Below are positions 32,501-39,756 of a stretch of 42,289 bases of DNA, piece after piece. The DNA comes from a virus, in IMG/VR virus record IMGVR_UViG_3300021197_000307, positions 1-42,289 of that record. One strand, given 5' to 3'. How positions within the stretch are numbered: position 1 is the stretch's first letter; the number at the start of each line of letters is the position of its first letter. The translations under genes and the position numbers were made by a program. The notes beneath the pieces are model-generated. The model had not been told where the DNA came from. It was given only the letters and a program-made list of their open reading frames with translations, and did not search any database.

Positions 32501-35500
32501 GCTAACGAAGTTGGTGGAGAAATAATTGACCTGTTCCTAAAAGGTAATCCTTACGTTGTGGGTGCCAGTGCGGCGCTGAACGCTGGGGAAGCTGTATCTG
32601 GAGCCGACTCTCAGATCGCGCAGACGCTGGATCAAATGGAAAGTGCTGGCGTACTACAAGCAACAGACATCTATAAAGACGCTCTAGCGGCGTATGACGG
32701 CGATGCTGATAAAGCCAAAGCGTTCGTTGCCTCTGAAATCTTACGAGATAGCATACTTAAAGTCTCCACTGTAGGCTCGGTAGACGCTTTCCTACCCGGT
32801 GCAGGTAAGAATCTCGCCAAAAACGCTATCATTCGTGGTACTAGCGAAGGCGGGCAGGAAGTAGCGGAGTCAGCGTTTGTGCTTAACTCCGTCAACAAAG
32901 TTTTAGACACGAACTTAAACATAATGAAGGATGCGGCTGGTAACTTTGTCATGGGCGCTATGGTGGGTGGTGTCACGCAAGTAGGCGGCGAAGTTATAGA
33001 CATTGGCACAAAAACTTTCGGCGGTAAAACTGACGATACAACACACGAAACTATAGTCGCGCCAGAGCTACCTCCTGAAGTCACGACTAAAGCTCCTATG
33101 CTTGCCGACCCGTCGATAATGAATCTTATCGTCAACAGCCCAACAGCCACCAGCTATGACTCTCCAGTAATACAAGAGCTGACTTCTAAGTTGCAAGCGT
33201 TGGGTGTGGACAACATAGACACCATAACCAATATATCTAACGTCGCTTTTGATTCTGGGTTTACCACTAAGGCCGAAGTAGAAGAGTTTGTAAAACTTAG
33301 TAATCCAGAGCTTACATTTACAGGTAGTATTGCCGATAGTACGTTTGACCAATTTACTGGCGCTAAGTCCGATGCAGACCTCGCCACTGAAGTAGCTTCA
33401 TACATAGACCCGTTTTTTACAACTAAACAAGAAGTTATTGACGCCGCGGTTAAAGAGGGCGTGACCCTAACAGATGACCAAGTTAACGATTTAATTGGCG
33501 ACGGTAACGTAATTGAATCCGAAGTAGTAGACATAATAGACGGCGGCACCGTAAGTAGGGAAGAGGTAATAGCCGCTTTCGCAGAGTCTGGGTACACTCC
33601 AACGGAAGAAGAAATTCTTGAGTTAATGAAGACCGACACGGACTTCTTATCATCATTTGTCGAAACAACGAAAGCCGAAGTGGAGGCAGCGGCAGCGGCG
33701 GCGGCAGAAGCAGAAGCAGCAAGGATAGCAGCAGAAGCCGCGGAAGCAGCAAGGATAGCAGCAGAAGCAGAAGCCGCGGAAGCAGCAAGGATAGCAGCAG
33801 AGGCTGCGGAAGCAGCGAGAATAGCAGCAGAAACCGCGGCGGCAGAAGCGGAAACAGAGGCCGCAAAAGCGGCGGCGGAAGCAGCGGCGGCAGAAGCAGA
33901 AGCAGCAAGAATAGCAGCGGAAACAGCGGCGGCAGAAGCAGCAGAAATAGCGGCAGCGGAAACAACAGCGGCAGCGGAAGCGGCAGAAGCGGCAAGAATA
34001 GCTGCGGAAACAGCAGCGGAAGCGGAAGCAGCAAGGGTAGCAGCGGAAGCGGCGGCTACTGGAACAGATGCTGTAGTTGATGATGCTGCAGATGACTCTA
34101 CAGTCGAAGATACACAGCTAGACTTACTAAAAGATTATGTAGACGAACGTCAGGTTACTGAGGACGAAGCAGAGCAGTTCTTTGAAGACCTTGGGTATGA
34201 CCCAACTGTTGAAGAAGTAGCTGAACTTGTAGGGCAGGGCGATGTAGGAATTGAAGACCGGACAGCCGAAGAGTTAGTTTCTTATGTAGACGAACGTCAA
34301 GTTACTGAGGACGAAGCAAAGCAGTTCTTTGAAGACCTTGGATACGACCCAACTGCCGAAGAAGTAGCCGCGCGTGTCGGCCAAGGTGGTGAGGGCTTTG
34401 CCGATAGTACGGGAGCAGACGTAGGTGCGTATGTAGACCCAAGGCAAGTTACCGACGAAGAAGCGCGACAATTTTTTGCCGATCTGGGGTACGCGCCAAC
34501 CGATGAACAAGTTGCGCAGTTTGTTGCACAGGTTGAAGAAACTACACAGCAAGATGTCATATCTAAATACGTAGACCCTCGACAGGTAACACGTGATGAG
34601 CTGCAGGCTATAGCAGAGCAAGAAGGATTAGACTTAACCGATGCCTTAGCGGCTACATATGTAGGCCAGAGTGAAGCTGAAAACTTTGCCGCAGAGACCT
34701 TAGATACGGCTCGGGCAGAATATGATCCACTTGCGACTACAGAAGAAGAGGCCGCAGAGTTCTTCGCTAACACGGGGTACACCGCGGATGCTGGTGAGAT
34801 AGCTCAGTTTGTCGCCTCGAAAACAGAAGAAGCTCAGACAAGCGCTATTGGTGCGTATGTAGACCCACGACAGGTTACCGAGGATGAGGCCACAGAGTTT
34901 CTTAGTGCTATTGGGTACAACCCGACACCGCAAGAGATTGCTGACTTCACTGGGCAGCTTAACAACGACAACTACCAAGCTACACAACAAGCGGCCATTG
35001 ATGCTTATGTAGACCCGCGGTACGTTGACCCTGCGGAAGTACAAGAAGCCTACGAAGCCTTGGGCCTTGCAGAGGTAACCCAAGCCGATATTGATAAGTT
35101 TGTAGGTCAGTACGACGAAACAACACAACTTGGTACAGTTACAGATTACATACCTACAGCACGGTACAACGTGCAAACGGAACGGATTCAGAACCTAACA
35201 GCAGAGCTTGAAACTGTTTCAGACCTTCTAGGCAAGCCAGCACGCGATGTTACACAGACAGACATTGATTTCGTAGTTGATCTAATAGCGCAAGAAAATG
35301 TCAACGCAGAGCTAACAACGCAGTATGATGTCAATGCAGATGGTGTCGTTGACATAGCTGACCAAACACTGCTAGAAACAGCCTTACAGGGTGACCAAGA
35401 CGTAACCCTTGCGGATACATCTATATTTAACCCTGCCACGGGTATGTATCAACAGCTAGATCAACAACAGCAGCAACAGCAAGACATGATGCAGCAGATG

Positions 35501-35881
35501 GCGCAGGACCAGCAAATCGCGCAAGATCAACAGCAAGAAATGATGCAGCGCATGGCTACGCAGATAGAAGTGCAGGATCAAGAGCAAAGATTACGAGATT
35601 TTTTACAGATGGAAGATCAAGGAATGTTTAAAGGCGCTAAAACTACAGTTACTACTCCCGAGCTTATGAACATAGACTACCTATACGACATATCTGGTCC
35701 TAGTATTTTTGCCACAGAACAACAGGCTGGGTTATTTAACACCGCGTTTGGTGGAGATCGTAGACAACCCCAACCCGCAAACGCACCTTTTGGTCCAACG
35801 CCTTTGACTTCAAAGTTCGTCGAGGGTGGACAGGTAGAGGATGAAAATGATAGGCTGTTAAGAATACTTGGAGAAATATGA
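29552..35881 (+). CDS. Giant internal-virion or ejection-type protein, 2109 aa
   Basis: The N-terminus (about 1-60) is an amphipathic Val/Gly/Asp pattern (VEGAVDLVGEVVGGAVDIVE). Helical and coiled-coil regions follow (about 350-480). Two degenerate copies of a repeat precede an Ala/Glu/Arg helix (about 1373-1508, AEAARIAAEAAEAAR type, like TolA). Seven more copies follow, consensus YVDPRQVTEDEAxxFFxDLGY with EEVAxFVGQ. Near 1926 VNADGVVDIADQTLL resembles a dockerin-type calcium loop. A poly-Gln stretch spans about 1966-2007. Size and place suit a DNA-ejection protein like those of T7 or P22. No transglycosylase or protease motif was seen. Confidence 0.72.
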   Translation: MSFVANIVEGAVDLVGEVVGGAVDIVEDAVGAVGDAVEWVVDEVVEPVVEGVGDVIESALDDPITTIAKVAAVATGQTWAIPIIDGASTLAQGGDIEDALKSAAVSYAGGKVGDVVSTYVNPTIADTIASTGIAEGASDAVTTVVQTAVAGGTEAATTAIIYGQDPLDAFLEGGLNSAVGATIGQIADTLDDKFGDTIDDTVDGAAATVADGVDSVVTEIADGVSDTAGAIIEGSGWENLQDGVKDIVVAGVTAELTGGEISAAQVGGIVSKYTGVTDFVSDFIDENTNIDDAGVKILTSAVTNAASTAIAGGSTADAFFGTLDTAGAAALTEVIDKPVDKFIDDVSGTTAKVEAAAAALRAAEEQAATAANGFNGLRADLNNRIQEQTRLREVYNAALDAHNANPSQATIDALNAAADTFNNYADDLDTYYTSTKSQMDAYKADYEAVMPQLDDLQSTYDQNSQYLLSDIANLDAAMKPVYTEANRVIATTLRPGIDEDKYRELNGLDAGEDVYTHYLGNINDAQVFDPADLNEANPDAFGDGYTYDAATNRYYVDTPGGRQEVDPYAEYGAGSTTYDAPELSSLRKKVAPATLGTRITKDMNNILGDSAPVGGVVLPQHFKALRDAGYNIVGIKSGLLGGRLVDGTQDYDEMVQEFEEYTKNLADEEAVMSQDVLGDVDRSDEFAANQAAADEAALMSQVVYDEEAKEYIQSLEPAKVYSGRGLDPRDFLTYTVDGTMQITPQIQNIIQDALQYSDEDVDRYFAVGSPLNADNMSGMDSAAIQNALMEEGYEPLENRSIGTMAAEAYAAELAKDPSDTLAPAEAVVKSFLVGAPENLSEMLRGLGIGSTALRNEARNYFGYGGLNVQDILETTTAFLNPNSYATEMELNALIGSAVTAIDADSAAQLQSRMDSFDGKDSAVQYGTEYVADFLSSVATNLEDMLFTPEQKAILNASGLEGDSLSDLKYFGEDGNLVGLSGQVANEVGGEIIDLFLKGNPYVVGASAALNAGEAVSGADSQIAQTLDQMESAGVLQATDIYKDALAAYDGDADKAKAFVASEILRDSILKVSTVGSVDAFLPGAGKNLAKNAIIRGTSEGGQEVAESAFVLNSVNKVLDTNLNIMKDAAGNFVMGAMVGGVTQVGGEVIDIGTKTFGGKTDDTTHETIVAPELPPEVTTKAPMLADPSIMNLIVNSPTATSYDSPVIQELTSKLQALGVDNIDTITNISNVAFDSGFTTKAEVEEFVKLSNPELTFTGSIADSTFDQFTGAKSDADLATEVASYIDPFFTTKQEVIDAAVKEGVTLTDDQVNDLIGDGNVIESEVVDIIDGGTVSREEVIAAFAESGYTPTEEEILELMKTDTDFLSSFVETTKAEVEAAAAAAAEAEAARIAAEAAEAARIAAEAEAAEAARIAAEAAEAARIAAETAAAEAETEAAKAAAEAAAAEAEAARIAAETAAAEAAEIAAAETTAAAEAAEAARIAAETAAEAEAARVAAEAAATGTDAVVDDAADDSTVEDTQLDLLKDYVDERQVTEDEAEQFFEDLGYDPTVEEVAELVGQGDVGIEDRTAEELVSYVDERQVTEDEAKQFFEDLGYDPTAEEVAARVGQGGEGFADSTGADVGAYVDPRQVTDEEARQFFADLGYAPTDEQVAQFVAQVEETTQQDVISKYVDPRQVTRDELQAIAEQEGLDLTDALAATYVGQSEAENFAAETLDTARAEYDPLATTEEEAAEFFANTGYTADAGEIAQFVASKTEEAQTSAIGAYVDPRQVTEDEATEFLSAIGYNPTPQEIADFTGQLNNDNYQATQQAAIDAYVDPRYVDPAEVQEAYEALGLAEVTQADIDKFVGQYDETTQLGTVTDYIPTARYNVQTERIQNLTAELETVSDLLGKPARDVTQTDIDFVVDLIAQENVNAELTTQYDVNADGVVDIADQTLLETALQGDQDVTLADTSIFNPATGMYQQLDQQQQQQQDMMQQMAQDQQIAQDQQQEMMQRMATQIEVQDQEQRLRDFLQMEDQGMFKGAKTTVTTPELMNIDYLYDISGPSIFATEQQAGLFNTAFGGDRRQPQPANAPFGPTPLTSKFVEGGQVEDENDRLLRILGEI
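33670..34070 (+). repeat. Ala/Glu-encoding low-complexity tract
   Basis: About 400 bases of GCA, GAA, GCG and AGR codons with repeated words such as GCAGCAAGGATAGCAGCAGA. It encodes a single long charged helix with no Pro or Gly. Such tracts change length by slippage, so the helix probably varies between related phages. The opposite strand carries a Leu-rich open frame here, which is only its mirror. Confidence 0.75.
34136..34360 (+). repeat. 147-base near-identical tandem repeat in the giant gene
   Basis: The unit beginning at 34136 (tat gta gac gaa cgt) recurs at 34283, 147 bases (49 codons) later. About the first 80 bases of each copy are almost identical even at silent positions. The other copies in the protein are similar only at the amino-acid level. 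This is a recent in-frame duplication within an older repeat family. Confidence 0.75.
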
Positions 35882-36537
35882 TGGGCAACTTCCTAACTGA
35901 TTTAGCGTATAGTGCTATAGGGTATTCCCCAGACAGTGGGTTTGATACTGACAAGTTGTATTCTACTTTAGGATTCGGAGCGAGTGCTCTAGGGCTTTTA
36001 GATGGTGGAGGTGGTGGCATTTCTCAACCGGGGTATCAAGGCACTATACCGAAGTATGACGCTGTGCGAGAACGTGTTCCCGGCACATATGACCCCAATA
36101 GACGCCCCGGCAGTGGAGGCCAGCGTTATTTTACGCAAGCTCAGTTTGTGCCCAAAGCGGCTGAACCCGCCACACCTATGTCCGCAGAAGGTCTTGCAGC
36201 GCTTAATGCCGCTAACCCCGCACGAGAAGTAGTACAACAACCCGTACAACAGATGGCGGCTGGTGGTATTGCTACGTTAAAGAAGGGTAAATACCTAGAC
36301 GGCGCAAGCGACGGCATGGCGGACAAAGTGCCTGCAAACATAGACGGCGTGCAAGAAGCACGCTTGAGTGATGGCGAGTTTGTTATCCCTGCGGATGTTG
36401 TGAGTCACCTCGGCAATGGTAACTCCGATGCTGGTGCAAAAGTGTTAGAAGGTATGATGTCTAGGGTACGTAAAGTACGTACAGGCAGTGAAAAACAGGG
36501 TAAAGAAATAGACCCTAACAAATTCTTACCGGCGTGA
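35878..36537 (+). CDS. Virion-module protein with SDGEFVIPADVVSHLG domain
   Basis: Encodes 219 aa and overlaps the giant gene stop by 4 bases (start at 35878 or 35881). After a Gly/Pro-rich first half comes QMAAGGIATLKKGKYLDG, then DGASDGMADKVPANIDGVQE, ARLSDGEFVIPADVVSHLG and GAKVLEGMMSRVRKVRTG. This C-terminal domain is common in large marine-phage structural proteins as I recall. It is probably an internal virion or ejection component. The exact role is unknown. Confidence 0.72.
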   Translation: MMGNFLTDLAYSAIGYSPDSGFDTDKLYSTLGFGASALGLLDGGGGGISQPGYQGTIPKYDAVRERVPGTYDPNRRPGSGGQRYFTQAQFVPKAAEPATPMSAEGLAALNAANPAREVVQQPVQQMAAGGIATLKKGKYLDGASDGMADKVPANIDGVQEARLSDGEFVIPADVVSHLGNGNSDAGAKVLEGMMSRVRKVRTGSEKQGKEIDPNKFLPA

Positions 36538-36545
36538 GGTGAATT

Positions 36546-37391
36546 ATGAGTATTGTTGGCGATATTGCGACTACAACAGAGAAACCCATTCAAACGGGTG
36601 GGGAATCCTCTCTATCTAATTGGGCTGGTGAGTACGTTACCGATATGCTTGGCAAGGGTCAGGCTCTTGGAAACGAAGGATATAACGCTTACATGGGTCC
36701 GCTTACAGCGGGGGCTTCTGATCTGCAAACCCAAGCGTTTGAGGGACTTGGTGGGCTAGCGATTCCCACGGATACTATGGGTGTGGCGGGATACACTCCG
36801 CAAGATTTCACTGGGGCCAACGTACAACAGTATATGAACCCCTACTTACAGGCGTCTCTTAACCCACAGCTAGAAGAAGCAAGGCGTCAAGCGGGTATCA
36901 CCGCTACGCAAAACGCTAACAAATTCGCAGGTGCGTATGGCGGGTCAGCTCAAGCATTATACAACGCAGAAGCAGATCGTAACTTAGCGCAAAACTTGTC
37001 AGCCATCACGGGTCAAGGCTACGCAGATGCGTACGACCGAGGACTAAATCAGTTTAACACTGCGCAAGAGCGAGCTATGACCGCGCAAGATAAAACAAAT
37101 TTATACGGTATGACAGGACTAGGCGCGTTAGCGGAAGCAGGTGCAATACAGCGAGGTATAGAATCTGAGGGTATTACCGCTGATCGACTGCAGTTTGAGG
37201 AAGAACGTGATTTCCCATACAAACAAGTGCAATACATGCAATCTTTATTACAGGGTTTACCAATCGCGGCTCAGTCGTACAGCTACGAAGAACCTAGCTT
37301 TCTATCTAAACTAACGGCAGACGCAAACGATGTTGAAGGGTTTTTAACGAGATTGTTTGGAAGTAGCAGTACCCCCACGGAGGCTTCATAA
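36546..37391 (+). CDS. Probable internal virion / ejection protein
   Basis: Encodes 281 aa, mostly helical. YTPQDFTGANVQQYMNPYLQ, ASLNPQLEEARRQAGITATQ, NANKFAGAYGGSAQALYNAE and NLAQNLSAITGQGYADAYDR form a pattern I recall as common in marine phages next to other ejection proteins, broadly like P22-type pilot proteins. Gly/Ala-rich helices with few charges suit membrane or channel insertion. It starts 8 bases after the preceding stop and ends in a one-base overlap with the next gene. Confidence 0.7.
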   Translation: MSIVGDIATTTEKPIQTGGESSLSNWAGEYVTDMLGKGQALGNEGYNAYMGPLTAGASDLQTQAFEGLGGLAIPTDTMGVAGYTPQDFTGANVQQYMNPYLQASLNPQLEEARRQAGITATQNANKFAGAYGGSAQALYNAEADRNLAQNLSAITGQGYADAYDRGLNQFNTAQERAMTAQDKTNLYGMTGLGALAEAGAIQRGIESEGITADRLQFEEERDFPYKQVQYMQSLLQGLPIAAQSYSYEEPSFLSKLTADANDVEGFLTRLFGSSSTPTEAS

Positions 37392-39748
37392 TGGCATTAG
37401 GTGACGGCGGTTTAGACGCACAAGTAGAAGCGCGTATGGATGCTTATCGGAGTAACCCACAGCAATTGCAACAGCGTTACGGGCAGAACAAAGAGCTTCT
37501 GGACCTGTTGGCATTGCAGAAACTTACGTCTGAGAAGAAAGCTGTAGCTGCAGACATGCAGATGAAGGCGCAGCAGAACCCTAACACTATAGCGCAGCAA
37601 CGTGAACAAGAAGCCCTAGAGCTAACAAAACAACAGATGGGCGGTACGCTCGGACAGTTGGCGGCTAACACAAAAGGCACGCTCGACCAGAAACAAGCCA
37701 TGCAGAAAAAGAACATGGGTAGGTTGGCGCAGAATGCCTCTCGTCCACAACCCGGCCCCGGCGCTGGCCTTGCGGGTCTTATGGGTGGTGCTGCACGTCC
37801 TCCTGCACGTCCTGCTCAAGGTGGTGGTGTCGAAGGTATGCTTATGGCAAGGAACGCACAGCGTCCCAATGCGCCCGTTCGTATGGCTCAAGGGGGCATT
37901 GTATCTTTTGCTAATGGCAAAAAAGTTACGCTTACTGAAGATCAGAAAAAGAAAGCTCGTGAAATATTTGGGCCATCGTACGACAATATAATAACCCCTC
38001 TGCTGCAAATGGACGAAGACAACCCAGCAGCCGCGCTTATTTTGGAGCGACTTGGACCTGCGGTGCAGTCCACTCCGCTAAGTCGTGGGATAGACAACAT
38101 TAAAAGTTATTTTGGTAATGCCGCAACACGGGCCAACCTAGAAAAACAAGTACGGGAAAAATTTCGTTCTTTCGCGGCACCTGTGACTGGAGCGTTTAAA
38201 CAACAATCCGCCGAGCAACAGGCGTATGCCAAATCCGTTTTAGCGGCACTTCCTACTCTTGATGACGCGCAACTAGACGCGCTTTTAGCGATTCCATTTT
38301 CAGAAGGTATGGACCCTACAGCAGTAGCCGCACTCCCCGTGGTTTCGCCTTCCATTGCTGATCCTTCTACCGACACGCCACCCGTAGTTGCAGCGCCAAC
38401 TGATAACATGCCACCAATATCCCCAATAACGTATGAAGCCCCCGAGTATGAAACTGAGATGTCTCAACTTGATGAGACCGTGCTTAATGTACCTACAATA
38501 ACAGTTGGCTCTGCAGATGAGAGTGAAGTTGACGCGGCGCAAGATTCTTTGCTCGGCGCTGTTGGCAACGTCCCCGAAGATTATGTACCTGAAGAGTTTA
38601 CGCGTACTCCACTAGAGCCAGTAGACCCATCCGAGTACCTAGACGAACAAGGATTGGAAGCGCGTAGGTTTCTTTTGCAGCGCGGCAGCGACTTGGCAGG
38701 CGTGGATGTAGACGCCGAAATTTCAAGTGCTCGTGAAAGCGCGGATGCGTATTCTATGCGCGACGAAAAAAATGCTATGTTCCGAGATCAGCTTGCAAAA
38801 GAGCAAGCGCTTCAAGATCGTATATTAGACCCCAAACGCGTAGAGAAACTTAAACGTATGGAGACCTACGCTGGCGGCGCTAAGTACGGTCGCGGTGGTA
38901 TCGGACAAGGATTTGTCGAATCAGAACGTCGGTTTGACGAGTTAGAGAGCGGTGGACTTAAAACACTGCGCGGTATTCAGGACAACGCAATTACAAACGA
39001 CTATAACTTAGTTGCGCAAGGTATAGGCGCAGGCTCACGTGCAGGCGCTAGGGCGCAATCTGACAGAGTAGCTGGCGCTAACATTGCGTTAGGCGAAATT
39101 AATCGGCAGAAAGAAATGGCTACTAACCAGCAAACAGGTCAGCAGGCTGTAACTACTGCAAACACGCAAGCGGCCAATGTAGCCATGAGTGACGCATATA
39201 ATGCAGCCGCCGCGGCGTTGAACGCAGAGGTATCCGCAAGGCAGACTATTCTCAGCCAAGAAGCTACTGAATTAAGAGTAGACGCCGCGCGTCTCGTACA
39301 GCAGGGAGCAAACGCGCAGGAGGCAGCAGTTCAATCGGCTAAAAACAAAATTACGCAAGCGCAGAACGCAGATAATTTTGCCGCGGAACGAGCAAGGATA
39401 CAGCTCCTCGACATACAAGAAGCAGAGAAGCTATTTTATAAACACCTTGCTGAGTTAGAAGCAGAAAAAAGTGCCATTCTCGATTCAGATCGTAACTTCC
39501 AAGTTCTTCGGGCTAACCTTGCACAGGCCGAAACGGAAGCTGAATTTGAAGCCGCTAACAATGCGCTAATGCTATACGATGATGCAATGGAAACACTGCT
39601 TGCGAACCGATTTGCTACCGCGTATGCCCGTTTGTCGGAACTTAGACAGCGTGTAGACGCGGGACGGGCGCAAAACATATACACGGGCGGAATACCCTCC
39701 GCATTAGAAGAAGATGATCCAAACGTAACTGTTGACCCCGTGGAGTAA
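37391..39748 (+). CDS. Large helical internal virion protein, 785 aa
   Basis: The N-terminal third is Gln-rich helix (QLQQRYGQNKELLDLLALQK) followed by a Pro/Gly/Ala/Arg-rich linker and VRMAQGGIVSFANGKKVTLT. A Pro/Asp-rich acidic middle (about 310-440) follows. The C-terminal third (about 560-760) is long Ala/Glu/Gln coiled coil (NAEVSARQTILSQEATELRV, AEKLFYKHLAELEAEKSAIL). There are no enzyme motifs. Its place between two ejection-type genes and its helical makeup suggest a virion interior or ejection role. It is in the same run of overlapping genes. Confidence 0.7.
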   Translation: MALGDGGLDAQVEARMDAYRSNPQQLQQRYGQNKELLDLLALQKLTSEKKAVAADMQMKAQQNPNTIAQQREQEALELTKQQMGGTLGQLAANTKGTLDQKQAMQKKNMGRLAQNASRPQPGPGAGLAGLMGGAARPPARPAQGGGVEGMLMARNAQRPNAPVRMAQGGIVSFANGKKVTLTEDQKKKAREIFGPSYDNIITPLLQMDEDNPAAALILERLGPAVQSTPLSRGIDNIKSYFGNAATRANLEKQVREKFRSFAAPVTGAFKQQSAEQQAYAKSVLAALPTLDDAQLDALLAIPFSEGMDPTAVAALPVVSPSIADPSTDTPPVVAAPTDNMPPISPITYEAPEYETEMSQLDETVLNVPTITVGSADESEVDAAQDSLLGAVGNVPEDYVPEEFTRTPLEPVDPSEYLDEQGLEARRFLLQRGSDLAGVDVDAEISSARESADAYSMRDEKNAMFRDQLAKEQALQDRILDPKRVEKLKRMETYAGGAKYGRGGIGQGFVESERRFDELESGGLKTLRGIQDNAITNDYNLVAQGIGAGSRAGARAQSDRVAGANIALGEINRQKEMATNQQTGQQAVTTANTQAANVAMSDAYNAAAAALNAEVSARQTILSQEATELRVDAARLVQQGANAQEAAVQSAKNKITQAQNADNFAAERARIQLLDIQEAEKLFYKHLAELEAEKSAILDSDRNFQVLRANLAQAETEAEFEAANNALMLYDDAMETLLANRFATAYARLSELRQRVDAGRAQNIYTGGIPSALEEDDPNVTVDPVE

Positions 39749-39756
39749 TAGTCCCT

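Noticed and set aside
33483-34034. Leu/Pro-rich reverse-strand frame that could suggest a membrane protein
   Set aside because: It is the mirror of the Ala/Glu low-complexity tract and has no independent support.
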